In this document: one piece after another, positions 35,972 to 48,258 of the stretch | Layout: every line of letters begins with the position of its first letter | How positions within the stretch are numbered: the stretch's first letter is position 1 | Source of the DNA: Lyophyllum atratum | Lineage: Eukaryota > Basidiomycota > Agaricomycetes > Agaricales > Lyophyllaceae | DNA length: 64,000 nucleotides | Direction of reading: 5' to 3' | NCBI GenBank assembly: GCA_014905825.1 | Contig: JACGCN010000037.1 | Location: 310,001 to 374,000 of the forward strand | Made by a program: the position numbers and the translations under genes | Notes under the pieces: model-generated | Seen by the model: the letters and a program-made list of their open reading frames with translations, nothing else | Databases searched by the model: none | Told to the model about the DNA's origin: nothing

Positions 35972-36699
35972 TCACCCAAGCATCCCTCGACCTCCCCATC
36001 CCGTCCGAGGTGTCAGATTCACGTAGACTGCCTGGCCGGACCTGATCACCTTGATGGCAATACGTTCCTGCAATGGTGAAACCTGGCGTCATCGTGCAGT
36101 TCATCAAAAGGAACCAAAGACCTACGTTCTCACTTGTAGCGACCAGTTCAGACAAAGGTTGTAGACCCGAAGAAAACGCCTGGTGGCCGAGGGGACCGAA
36201 CTTTACCATGAGATCTTCGCGTTGGAGGCCCTTCAATGGCAATTTAGTAATCAGCATACGTCCCAGATTCAAAGACACGCACTGCGTCTGCAGCGGGACT
36301 TCCGGGCGCAACGCCATTGACCTTAGCAAACGGCCGTGGCTCCTCACTCGGCTCCGGCCCAGCATCCTTGGGCGCACTTGCAACGAGCGCAGGGTCGTAG
36401 ATAGCCTCGAGCGCTTTCCCGATCTCGTTCGTGACCGCACTCAGATCATTTCTTAGTTCGATTATCCGCACTCGCGCACCGCGGACTGCATATACGTCGA
36501 TGTCTGCACGGGGAAACCCATCTGCGTCTACGAGAGGGGTTTCTAATGTCGAGAGGTTGTTGGCTTTGAGAATGGAGATCTGGGCCTCGATCTGCTCCTC
36601 GATGTTATTCTTCTTGGTCATTAAAGCGCGGGCTTTGTCCATTGGACTGGATTCAGGTTTTGAGTCCATGTCTTCATTCTGTCCGCCGTGGGCGCTCAA
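35972..36699 (-). CDS. NAS2: 26S proteasome assembly chaperone (p27/PSMD9)
   Basis: Nas2 escorts the Rpt4-Rpt5 pair during assembly of the proteasome base. Exons 36699-36283, 36230-36126 and 36067-35972 give 205 residues. The N-terminal helical domain is clear: KARALMTKKNNIEEQIEAQI, ETPLVDADGFPRADIDVYAV, VRIIELRNDLSAVTNEIGKA. A PDZ domain follows, starting at FAKVNGVAPGSPAADAGLQR and continuing with EDLMVKFGP and VIRSGQAVYVNLTPRTGWGG. The usual final helix is short (GRGMLG). All splice phases agree. It converges with the acyl-CoA dehydrogenase gene. Confidence 0.94.
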
Positions 36700-36999
36700 G
36701 TTTGCCGATGACGGGGTCGTTGTTTGCTACACAAGTCATTGCCAAACAACGCGCCTCTCGCATTTGGGTGGCGCGATGCGTCTATGAACGGACATCAGAA
36801 GTAATGATCCTGAAAGAAAATTCGACATTCCTCTGGAAAACTACCAGGTAGTAGATTCGTAATTGCCAGTAGATACGCTATATTGTCCCGGTAGATGGCA
36901 TACATACAAGTATACGAGTAGAAATACATACAGCTTATTGCTCAAGCTGAGAGATCTTTTGCGGCGTACGCTGCAAGAAACTTGAATCGTTCCTTATCC
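36700..36999. other. Intergenic stretch
   Basis: No gene seen; NAS2 promoter on one side and THI4 3' UTR on the other. Confidence 0.5.
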
Positions 37000-38155
<1,156 letters not shown>

Positions 38156-39163
38156 GATGGATCGTAGGGTTGGAAGTAGTTGTGCGAGACTTTCTTATAT
38201 AGATAGAGCGCGAGATCCCGAGTATTTACTGGTCTTTATACTTTCAAGATAGAGGCTCCAGACATAAACTGATCTGGACTCAGTAAGACGTCATGACCCC
38301 TCGTTCTGGACCAAGAAATGCCCAGGGGAAACAGAGACAGGTCTCAGATCGTGTTACGGCACCAAATGACACTCCCAGGGGGCAATGTAGTGGTTTATCG
38401 CAGATTAGGGGCCTCCTCAGTCTGCAGTACACCCTCCGTAGAGTAAGCGTGAGTCCTTTAGGCGCACGTCGTTTAAGTGAGAGCGTCCGCTGGTGCAGCT
38501 TCCTGTGGGAACTTCAAATTGTACGGTCACGGTAATCTGAAGACGCGAAAATTCTGATCATTGTCGGTGTTAAGCGCAGGCATTTAGGCAGACCAGTGGG
38601 TTATCCTAGACGAGGCCCCGTGTTATGGTCTTTGAGCGAAAGTTCCAGTCAAAGCGTAATCGGAACGAAGATCTAGGCGCTGAATAGCTTTCGAACATCG
38701 GGAGATTGATGATCACTTCCCGGTTCTTGTTTAACAACTACTCGCACTGTGCCAGTTTACGGGCTTGAGAGGACGTGGTCCGAAGGTGTCCAAGTGGGCG
38801 TGAGTAGGTTGGCGGGAAGCAAGTGCACGTAGCTGCTAATCATGGATAGACATGTGATGGAATCATTGTAATGGGTAAGTCCTGAAAAATGATCACCCGG
38901 AAGGTTGCTGGAAGACAAATACAACGGTGACTGGTGAGTCGACGATCGCTGGTCTATCTCACATAACTTAGCCTTTCGACCATCTAATTCATTCCACTTT
39001 TTTTATGCCAAGATTGCAGTCCATCTACAACGACCGTAACGATACACAGCACCGGCCCATTCCAGTCTTCCACCTTCTTGCGAAAAGGTGTGTCTACTTT
39101 CCTGTATGCAAAGCTAAATTGTCCCCCTAATTCCTTATTTCCATTCATAGGGCCCCGACCAAC
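38156..39163. promoter_or_regulatory. 1-kb divergent promoter, THI4 / ARO7, with TATA box for THI4
   Basis: No gene in this interval. On the minus strand TATATAAG lies about 40 bp before the THI4 ATG (around 38195-38203), which fits a strongly regulated promoter. I looked for a TPP riboswitch fold here and in the first THI4 intron and could not identify the conserved core. Confidence 0.55.
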
Positions 39164-40295
39164 ATGCAGTCCCAGAATTTTATGCTCGTGGAGGATCCTC
39201 TTTCCCTTGATCGCATCAGATCCGTCCTTGTCAGGCTTGAGGACACCATTATCTTCTCTCTCATTGAAAGGGCGCAGTTTGCACACAACCCTCGCATTTA
39301 TCAGCGCGGCGTGTTCCAGGAATTGAAGGATCTAGGTTTTCAAGGCAGCTGGCTCGAGTGGTTTTTGAAGGAGACGGAGAGCTTCCATGGTAAGTCTTGT
39401 TGAAGCTGCAAGAAAAGAAAGGCTGACAGTCCTGCCTGCTAAGCGAAAGCACGTCGGTATACGAGGTGTGTTATTTCACACAAACCGCGCGATTACCTCT
39501 GCTCATCCTACAAACCGCAGTCCAGATGAGTATCCGTTCACGTCTGGTCTCCCGACCCCTGTTCTACCGCCTCTATCATTCCCGAAAATTCTATACCCGA
39601 ACAAAGTGAACGTCAACCCGTCGATTCTCTCCTTCTACACTCGTGCTATCGTTCCCCGAATCACCCGACGGGCTACTCTGGCCCTCGCGACTCTCAAACG
39701 CGCCAACGGCATAAATGGCGACGACGAGTTCGAGGATGATGGGAACTATGGGAGTGCGGCTACGATTGACGTCGAAGTTGTACAAGCAATTAGCAAACGG
39801 GTGCATTATGGTCCGTCGCGTGCTCGTTTCTCTCGTGGAGTTACCTCACTGAGACGAATATCAAGGCAAATTCGTCTCAGAGTCGAAATTCAGCGAGAAT
39901 CCAGCCGCGTTCATCCCACATATCAAGAAATGCAATCGTCAAGCACTAGAAGGTCTGATAACAAAGCCCGAGGTCGAACGCAGGCTCTTGATACGATTAC
40001 AGAAGAAAGCAATGACCTATGCGCAGGAGATTGGGGTTGATACCGAATTAAACGTCAATGGTGAGGGTCACCCCAACGGGGCGGGGAAAATAGACGTCGA
40101 CGGCGTGGTCGATCTCTATGAAAGTTACATCATTCCTTTGACAAAGGAGGTAGAGGTCCGTACTTATGAACATGTCGCACTGACAGCAGGTTAAAGTTCG
40201 TCCACTAGGTGGAATACCTATTACATCGCCTGGATGGGCTCACGGAGGAAGCAATCGAAGAACTGGCTATGAAGTACACAAACAAGGTCTCATAA
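39164..40295 (+). CDS. ARO7: Chorismate mutase
   Basis: Converts chorismate to prephenate, the branch step to phenylalanine and tyrosine. Exons 39164-39389, 39444-39456 (13 nt), 39521-39810, 39866-40155 and 40209-40295 give 301 residues, longer than yeast Aro7 by about 45. The N-terminus [20 protein letters not shown] and [19 protein letters not shown] is the AroQ-type fungal helix. The regulatory and catalytic part follows: [20 protein letters not shown], then [20 protein letters not shown]. The tiny second exon encodes AKAR between two introns and is needed for the frame. Extra length is an acidic insert ([12 protein letters not shown]) near residue 165. Tyrosine/tryptophan allostery is typical of the family. 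Confidence 0.94.
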
Positions 40296-40616
40296 TCAGA
40301 AACTCATACTATACGAACACCGACTATGCAGCTCTAGATGTACCTTCATGTATTTCTGCTGGCGAGGACTTCGATCGCTCCGGACTTTTGTAACACGGCA
40401 ATGAGGGGTATTGATTGAACATGTAAACGGTACACAGGCTATAGAATGATAGATTTGTTCAGTAAATGTACGTTCCTTCCAGAAGACGAGAATGACCGGA
40501 TCCAGGTTCGGTGGGGTAGAAGTTGAGTAAATATAGAGCATATAGAAGTGTGCAATGTGAAGGGGTAACGCAGGAGGATATATCATGGAAATGGTTATAA
40601 ATGCCGTCAATATATA
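40296..40616. other. Intergenic stretch between convergent genes
   Basis: Two 3' UTRs meet here; no coding signal. Confidence 0.5.
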
Positions 40617-42761
40617 TCAGAGTCCTAAATCTGGGAGGTTGTTAGGACCAATGGAACAAGGAGAAAATATAAGACGCACCTTCAAGAAGACGTTGTCTGT
40701 CATCATCCGAAATATTACGGGTTGCACGCCGAGCAAGGAGCTTCTCCGTCCTGTATTTCTCATATAACACTTCGTTCGTATGGGTTTTTAACAGCTACAA
40801 CTCAGTACATCAGTGGCTAGTTTACTGAGTTGAGAATATTGAGTGGTTCTCACCTTCAAGTGTGTAGATAGGACGACTGTGCGTAGAGCGGCGAAATCAC
40901 AATGGCTCGGGTCAAGCACATCAACAGTGCCCCATCTGAACTTCCTGACAAAGACCCCTTTCAGGTCATCCGGTGGCGCATGGAGATAGGGTAACTTTGC
41001 GCTATGAATCGACACAGGTGTTTGGGGAACAGTTTCCTCATCCTGTTGTTGTGCAGGTGAAGTTGGAGATGCCAAAAGGTGACTGTCAGGGGAACTAGGC
41101 CTCTGTCTTCGTTTGCTATTTTCGGGGGCAATCAATGCAAAAGGCAGTTGTTCAGAAAGTTCGACCTTGGCGACGATGTGTGCAGAAAAGCGGACGTTGG
41201 CGACACTCTCTTTGTCAGTAAAATCGGGGGAAATAGGGCGACGCTCGTCTTCTGCTGCCAGGGACAGATCACGCCGCGAGCGGGAACGGGAAAGGGCTCT
41301 CCCATTTGCGTGTCGCGACGAACGAAGTTTGATAACCGGCCTGGCCTGGCGTTCCTCCGCCTCCTCCTCCCCGCTTTGCTCGTCCGCGCCATTGCCGTTT
41401 TCGGCGGAGTGGCCATTCCCATTTCCATTAGGTGTAGCGAAGTGCGTCTGCCTCTTCCGGCCAGTCTGCGGCGATTGCTTGGTCGCCTCAAATACGCCAG
41501 ATTCAATCCCCGCTGCAGCCAAGCCTGTCCGGACTGCCTGAAGCTATAACTTCACAGAAGCAAACCGTATATAAAGTAACGTACCAGCTAATTTCACGGC
41601 TTGTAGCTTCTCGTCCGTCAAGGAATCGGAGTGGGCAATGACGGGAAGGATATTCGTACGCGCCGACAGCCGGTGAATAACCCTAATTTCCGCAGGTGAC
41701 ATGGTCAAGGGAGCTTCGGCTTCGTCATCAGAATCGTCGTCAGATGACGTATCTTGAACGAGGTCTGGTGGGCTGGATTGCGACACAGTCGTCTCTGACC
41801 GAGTTTTGGGTGGTAGTGTGGATAAGGCACGTCTTTCTGCAGTAGTCATAATTGAAGACGGATCGATCATATAGATGCACCTGGGTATCGTGTAAGGGGT
41901 CCAAAACAGAAGGCGAAGAGAGCGAGCCTCTTACACATGTATGTGTTGGTCTCCTCTGTTCTTTCGAACAACTTTGGATTCCTAGTGAAGTCAGTATCTT
42001 ACGTGCGTCTAAGAACGCAATGGAACGCACTTCGCTCAAAGTATCGGCATACTGGGCATCCACGTACTTGATTATGCCATTAACCTGTCGCTCAAGCTTC
42101 AATTCCTTCCCTTCTAAGAAGTCCAACCCAGGGGTATCGATGACAGATAGGAGAACCCTGTCGAACCGGGACTCGCAAATCTCAGTGCACGCGGTCTGAA
42201 TGGCTTGAGTGGCCTTTGTTGAGCCTCGCAGGAACCTATCGAGAGCTGCCCTTTGGTCTACAGTGGCTGTTGGCGAGATGTCCGCGGTCTCCAGAAGCAG
42301 TCGAAGGAACGACGTCTTTCCCGTGCCTTTTCCACCGACGACCTTTGACGCGTCGTCAGAATGAGTGCCCTCACGTGTAACGTACAGCTCACCATGAGAT
42401 TGAAGGTGGGTGGGACGCGAGCTCTCCGTTGGCTGTACCGGCCAACCGTGGGTGTATTCGATTTTCTTTTCTCGAAAGCCGATGGCGGGGTCGACATGTA
42501 CAAAGAAGAAATAGTTCCTCCATCCTTGGGCTTTCCTGCAGAACCCCGAAATGGTTTATGGAATGGTATGGGGTCCGACACTCCTTGGAAAGATGATTTG
42601 GCCGCACCTTGATGAGGTTGGGCCGAGACTTGTTTTATGGCAGCGACATCCACCAGGTTTTCAGGCCATGGGATCCCTTGACTGTTGAGTTCTGGAAGGG
42701 AAGGGGAAGTGCGTATCCGGGGGGTGTCCTCCTTCCTGGGCTTCCGGCGGAAAGAAAACAT
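40617..42761 (-). CDS. Septin-like GTPase A (non-canonical)
   Basis: 610-residue P-loop GTPase of the septin type but divergent from CDC3/10/11/12. Exons: 42761-42393, 42342-42031, 41981-41935, 41880-41585, 41533-40854, 40794-40680, 40630-40617; an ATG at 42785 is a possible earlier start. The P-loop is VVGGKGTGKTSFLRLLL. G3 is VIDTPGLDF. A G4-like motif is VIAHSDSLT. It carries a Ser/Pro-rich N-terminal arm of about 120 residues. Two long inserts (Asp/Ser-rich near 41720; Gly/Asn/Glu then Arg/Ser-rich near 41200-41450) interrupt the G domain. The end LLKTHTNEVLYEKYRTEKLL matches the septin C-terminal helix. It lies next to a paralogue on the same strand. Confidence 0.85.
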
Positions 42762-43140
42762 AATGATATGATGGAAAAAAGGCAAAATAAGAATGAGAGA
42801 AAGATAAGATGGGAAAAGGAGCGTGGAACTGGGTTCAGGTCAGTCAGACGCGAACTCCTGCCAAAGGAGACAAGTAAAAAGTGGACAAAGGAAACTCAGG
42901 TCTGGTCAGGGTCGCGGCATCAAAAGTGTAATTTGGTTGAGATTCAGTTGGTGGGAAAAAACAAGCAGATCGAATTTTCAACGCAGAACACAAATACAGT
43001 TACAGCCCAAATGCTACTATGCAAAATCATATGGAGGTCGACCCCAGGATCCCCAACTTGGCCCATGGAAGAAAGGAAAACTAGGGAAAGCATGGAAAAG
43101 AGATAATCTACAGACAAATATGGTGGTAGTGCGAGGGAAC

Positions 43141-46030
43141 TTAGGGTATACCAGGGGAGCTTTCCATCCTCATTTTCTTCGGGGCTCGGCTTGCCTCCGC
43201 ATAGTCGAGAGGTCTTTTCAAATCAAATTCGCTCTTGGCGCGTATGTCGCCCTCTCGAGGGTCATATCCATCGTTCGCAGTAGATGGTGTAGGTACCATC
43301 CGAGACGATGGCGGTGAAACAGAATGTGGGGAGTCGACAGGAGGCTTGCTGCTGGACCCACGTCGGCCTTTCTTTTGGCCCTGTCCAGAGGGGCCGGAAT
43401 CATGGACGTAATTGCATGGTAATGACCTCCGGGCGCAGCTCGCGCAGGCGGGGTGTGCACCATCGCACTTCGTCTTGCGAGCTAAATTCAAACATTTGTT
43501 GGTCAACCGTACTTTCAGGCGGGAGACGACGTCCAAGCTCACCTCGGCAGAAGTTGCACGCAACGACTTTTGGGCCAGAATTAGCCGCCGTTCGGGGAAT
43601 TTTCCCAGGAACAGTAGCCGCACGTTTTCTCTGAGCAGCCTGTTGTTCCGAGGCTGGTCGGAGGGGAGGTAGGGTAGGGGCCGACATGGGGACAGGAGTC
43701 GAAGGGGAAGGCTCAGGTAGGGATAATGTGGCAATATGGGGTAGTTCGTTGTCGGGAAATAGGCTGCGCGTCTCGTTGTGGTGGGGTGGCTTCGATCTTA
43801 ATGAAGATGGCCCTGGCAGTGGACCATCGTCACGTTCTCGTCTATCCAGGGTGATTGCGATCTGTGGAAGAGGGGCAAACCCTTCACGATTAAGCTTGTC
43901 GACGTTGGAGCTTCTACGAGACAAGGGCTGAGAGGCCACTTCTGGGGAAGCTGACGCCTCATCATGTTCAGCAGACCTCTCCTCCCCGCTGTCACTTTCA
44001 CTTTCATCCCCCTTGCGTTGTCTTACCGTTCCACGACGTTTATTTTGTGGCATGTAATCGCAAGGGTGAGAACGTTTCACGCATTGGCTGCAAGCGGGGC
44101 GTCCACCATCACATTTTAGCTTTCGCGCTAGAAATCGGTGTTAGGAGATATGATATTTAACTGACTTTCTACTCACACCGACAGAAGTTGCATGCGACGG
44201 TGATCTTCTTCGTACGTTGTTTAGTCGACCCTTGAGCAGAGAATAAGGACGAGGGACAGATGAATAGATATTGCAACTAACTTGAAGAAGAACCGCGGGC
44301 GGAAGCACTTGTAGCCATAGAGTCAGACATGGGCCGTTGGCCGGAGCGGATTTCCCCACCAAGGATGTCGCGCGGTCCGGACAGAGATGGGTGGCGATGC
44401 ATCGCCTGATGGGGGGCAGTGTCTATCGCTAAAATTGGCCTTGAGCCATGCGACAGAGATCCTATGTGCGTCATGCTTTGGGGAAGGTGGTGCGGGACGG
44501 AGAGGTGAGAGGCAGGGCGTTGTTGGCGGAGATACTCAGCGCGAAATTTATCGAATAGATATTCCCTCGTGTACTTTTGAAGAGTCTAGAAGTCGGGCTG
44601 ATTAGTATGCAGCGTATCCATTTGTAGCATTTACGTACATCCATATGATGGAAAATAGCGGCCCGAAGCGCTAGAAAATCGCTGTGGCTGGGATCTAAGA
44701 CATCAAGGATTCCCCAGCGATAGCTTCGAGTAAATTTGCCTCGTGTGATGTTAGATGTATAGAAATGGGAGGGGTGGGACGAAGGAGTGTATTGTTGGAC
44801 AAGTTCGGCACGTGAAGGTGGAGGCCGGGCTACACCATCACTGTGTGAATAGATGTCGGGTGAAATGAGAGCATAGGGCAGTCGGAGGTGAGCAGGTGTG
44901 ATAGGCGATGTGGGTGGCGTATTATTATTCGAGGTAGCAGAGCCATTGAGAGGAGCACCATAACCGTTCGTGGCTTCCCCATTCTTTGTTTGTGGATGGT
45001 CGTCCTGGAGGTGCTGTTGATAAGGGGTATCCATATCAAAAATACCAAACCCAATGCCAGCTTCCGCCAAGTCCCTGCGAATAGCAACTTTAACCGCCGC
45101 GAGGCGTTCGTTGGACAGGATATCCGCACGCGCAACGACAGGAAGCACGTTAACTCGCGCAGATAACCGGCGAATGGTCTCGATCTCTATTGCCGGCAAG
45201 GTCGGCCGGAGCAACAGGGGGTTGGTAGTCAGAGGAGGTTCAAGTATAACTGGTTCTTGTTCAGTGTGGGAGAAACTGTTAGTACGAGTCCTAGGAACCA
45301 GAGGGGCAGAGGGGCCGGGGACCGAGGGTGGCACAATTTGGTCAGGGTCCAAGAAATAGATGCACCTAAAGCCCTCAAGTTCACGCAGTCGCGAAATAAT
45401 AAGAGTCAGCGTACGCACAAATGAACATAACGATCGGTCGTTTGTGCATTCCAGTCCTGGTGATCGAGTTAGACACTGTGCCACTGGCCGAACCCATCAA
45501 CGGGACCCACCATTTCGACCCCTTCAGCGAAACGACCGTCAACGTTCCGCAGTATCTCGGACAAGGACCACTCTGCAGCCTTTTCATCCTTAAAGTCCAA
45601 GGATGGCGTGTCGACAAGATGAAGGCCAATCTGGTGGGGCTTGCCCGTTCCCTCGATGTCGACGTTGATATCAATAGATGTTGGTCTGATGTAGGATGTG
45701 TGGCCGTTGCAACCCTGTACAAACTTGGCGACACTAGCAAGCTGTTCCTTCGTAGCCGTTGGTGATATAGAGCTCGTATCTAGGAGGAGACGAAGAAATG
45801 AAGTTTTGCCTGGTCCGAGCGTTAGAATGGGCGCGGGTACCTGATTTAGATGGGACAGGGACACGTACCTCCTCTGCAGCCCGCGACAAGTAAAGTGAAC
45901 TCAGTCCGAGGCTTCTCTGGTAGGAACGGAAGGGCAGGGCACCGTCAGCGCTACTATTGGCGATTGATACATGTAGACTCGTTACCCGGGGTATCGTGGC
46001 CGGAGCCGCCATGGGGGCTATGGGTGGCAT
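43141..46030 (-). CDS. Septin-like GTPase B fused in frame to two Zn(II)2Cys6 clusters
   Basis: Spliced frame of 846 residues. Exons: 46030-45869, 45840-45511, 45456-45419, 45365-44639, 44585-44282, 44230-44177, 44127-43543 and 43481-43141. Residues about 55-420 are septin-like: KTSFLRLLLDTSSIS, LHLVDTPSLDF, VVARADILS, RWGILDVLDPSHSDFLAL, then YTREYLFDKFRAEYL. A Ser/Pro/His-rich linker of about 100 residues runs without a stop into zinc cluster 1 (CNFCRSRKLKCDGGRPAC..) and, after about 200 disordered residues, cluster 2 (CNFCRARKTKCDGAHPAC..). The P-loop reads LTLGPGKTS, short of the usual G-x4-G-K-T. The first intron (28 nt, 45841-45868) is very short and ambiguous. The zinc-cluster part could also be a separate gene starting at the internal ATG at 44474. 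Confidence 0.7.
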
Positions 46031-46656
46031 AGGCTGGAGCTTGCTGCTGGGCGGTGGGGCGGTCGTCCTCGTCGTGGCGGCTACGTTTGTCGGGCTGGTT
46101 CATGACGGGGAAACGTCAACGAACGGCGTACGCCAGAACGAAGAAAGCAGGTTTGCCCGCACGCAGGCAAGCGCGGTGATTTCGAAAACTCTGATGCACA
46201 ACCGACACTTAATTCCCACCGAGCCAATCGGAACAATCCAAGGTCCAAATACCTTAGAACGTCAATTTCGGCCCATTACAAGTTGCGGAACGGAACTAAG
46301 TACACTGTAGCAGACATTATAGAGAAAATGTAAAGAAATATAAGGTGGTAATACTCTGGAAGGGCATTATGGTGTGGGGTGCAGCGGGAGGGCGGTGCAG
46401 ACCACCAGGAATAGGGTAAAGCTGTCGTGGGAGCGGTAGGCATGCGCCCGGAGTGCGCTTGTAGAGAACCTAAGTTAAGACTGGATAGCAACAGAGGTAC
46501 GTAACGAGAAGCTCGGGAGGATCTGTCATTGGTGGACGCCAGCATATTAATGTGGGGAAGATGCGAAGGCACGCTGCCAAATCCAGTAAGTATGTTGGCC
46601 CAGGTCCTGATCACCATCAAAAGTTGCGCTTTGCGACGTAGTCCCGCTGTTATCCG
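46031..46656. promoter_or_regulatory. Intergenic region between the fused gene and the zinc-cluster gene
   Basis: 626 bp, no gene seen. It must hold the promoter of the leftward septin-like gene B and the 3' UTR of the upstream zinc-cluster gene. Confidence 0.5.
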
Positions 46657-48258
46657 TCAATAATGTCTCTTTTCTGCCTCCGAATCCGCCGACGGGCTGC
46701 GTGATCTACGGCCTCGTCTCCGCGATGACCCAACTTGACGCGGCGACCTCTCTAACGCGTGGAAGGAAAAGGTTTCCAAAGACATCGTTGCCAATTCAGT
46801 TGCCTCGGGCATCAGTCCTGATCCAAGATCGCCCGGTGGTAGCGACGTTGAAGGCTCCGGACGGCCTGTATTCGAGGTCTTCTTTGATTTCGTTCCCTTT
46901 GGGGCTTTTCCAGGGCCCCGTCGCCTCTGGACTGGAACATATTCACATTGGAACTTGCGCACTGTGCAGTTGGAGCACGCCGGTTTAGCGCCGTTACAAC
47001 GAAGTTTCCGGCCTAGCTTATACATATGAGTTGCCTCCTTTCCGGTTGACATTGTGATCTTACCGCGACAGAAATTACACGCAACCGCCGTCTTTCTAGG
47101 ATTCCTGCCCTTTCTTGTACCATCATCTGCAACATCGGAATCTCGACGGCGTTTCTTCCCCTTTTGAGCAGTGGTGTAAGTGTCATCGCCTTCATCTTCT
47201 GGCCGCCCATCACTTGAGAAATCAGAGAGGGAACTCGGGGAGTGAATTGTAGGATAATCGCTAAGTCCGGAAGGCACCTCCGCCCACCCGCCATGTGATG
47301 CGCCAACCGACGTGAGGGGAAACTGATTATGGTACCCCCCAGGTATTTCCGACGAAGTCGTGTCGCGTCCCAAATGCGAAGTTTGGGCCGCAGGTCCGTG
47401 GAAGGGCTCAGGCCAAGGGTTGTAAAGACTGCCAGCTTCACAGAAAGAAAACAAGCACCTCCAGATCAGTGGAAATTTTCCAAAAGGAGACATTGCAAAA
47501 GACGTACGTTGTGCTAAATGCCCTGATGCCCCAGGATACCTTTCGCTGCCCCTATTGAAATACCGTCCATCGTCGCCGTCTGACACGTCGCCCCGGATGT
47601 TGAAGACCTCTGTTTGTCTCGTAAGTTGCGCTGGCTGACTCGATCCTCGCTGACCGCCACTCCTCTCGTACGGCGCGTGAACCAGGGATGAGGGTCCCGC
47701 CTCTCCTTCTCGCCACGAAGAGTGGTGATGGATCACCTCCTGCTGCTGTTGAGCTGGCGCCGAATAGTTGTAATTCAGGCCGTGGAACGTTCGCTCCGGC
47801 CGCGTTGCATGATAGTGAGGATCACTATAAATCGGGCTGGCATACCGCTGACCAGATACGTGAGAGGGGAGAGTAAGACTGCCCATAGAACGAACGATTC
47901 CTAAGGCAGGAACGTCGACGGGACTTACAGTGCGAATGTTTAGGTCGTATTCCGCCGATGGTAAAAGTCTCGATTCGTAATTGAGATAATGCGGGTTGCG
48001 GTGAGTGTCTACAGGTGGTAAAGGAGTGATGAATGACGAGGAGACCGGAGGGAGGGTGAGGGAGGTGCGCATGGAGGGGAGTTCTGTGCGTTCGGAGAAA
48101 TCTGCCTCCTCTTCTACTGCAGTCGGTGCTGGCAACGGCAGCGTGGTCGGGAAAGGTGTCGTGTCTGAAGTATTGCTTTGCTGCGGCCGACTGTAAAGAT
48201 GGGGGATTAGACTGCTTGGTAGGGAGCTTTGTCTCAACTCCCTATTCCTCCTCTCCAT
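46657..48258 (-). CDS. Zn(II)2Cys6 zinc-cluster regulator with C-terminally placed DNA-binding domain
   Basis: Predicted nuclear transcription factor of 492 residues. Exons 48258-47508, 47435-47064 and 47012-46657. The cluster (CNFCRGRKLRCNGAKPAC, then CTVRKFQC) has perfect C-x2-C-x6-C-x6-C-x2-C-x6-C spacing. It sits near residue 370, not at the N-terminus as usual, and is preceded by the basic stretch KGKKRRRD and followed by RRRGPGKAPKG. The first 330 residues are Ser/Pro/Tyr/His-rich and probably disordered; no fungal-specific middle homology region is seen. Both introns keep the frame if retained (72 and 51 nt), and the second lies inside the cluster. An upstream in-frame ATG exists at 48369. 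Confidence 0.88.
   Translation of the reverse strand: MERRNRELRQSSLPSSLIPHLYSRPQQSNTSDTTPFPTTLPLPAPTAVEEEADFSERTELPSMRTSLTLPPVSSSFITPLPPVDTHRNPHYLNYESRLLPSAEYDLNIRTVSPVDVPALGIVRSMGSLTLPSHVSGQRYASPIYSDPHYHATRPERTFHGLNYNYSAPAQQQQEVIHHHSSWREGEAGPSSLVHAPYERSGGQRGSSQPAQLTRQTEVFNIRGDVSDGDDGRYFNRGSERYPGASGHLAQRTSFAMSPFGKFPLIWRCLFSFCEAGSLYNPWPEPFHGPAAQTSHLGRDTTSSEIPGGYHNQFPLTSVGASHGGWAEVPSGLSDYPTIHSPSSLSDFSSDGRPEDEGDDTYTTAQKGKKRRRDSDVADDGTRKGRNPRKTAVACNFCRGKITMSTGKEATHMYKLGRKLRCNGAKPACSNCTVRKFQCEYVPVQRRRGPGKAPKGTKSKKTSNTGRPEPSTSLPPGDLGSGLMPEATELATMSLETFSFHALERSPRQVGSSRRRGRRSRSPSADSEAEKRHY

Noticed and set aside
38156..38600. TPP riboswitch upstream of THI4
   Set aside because: CTGAGA-like and CCAGATCAG words occur on the minus strand, but they are not arranged as the conserved aptamer core.
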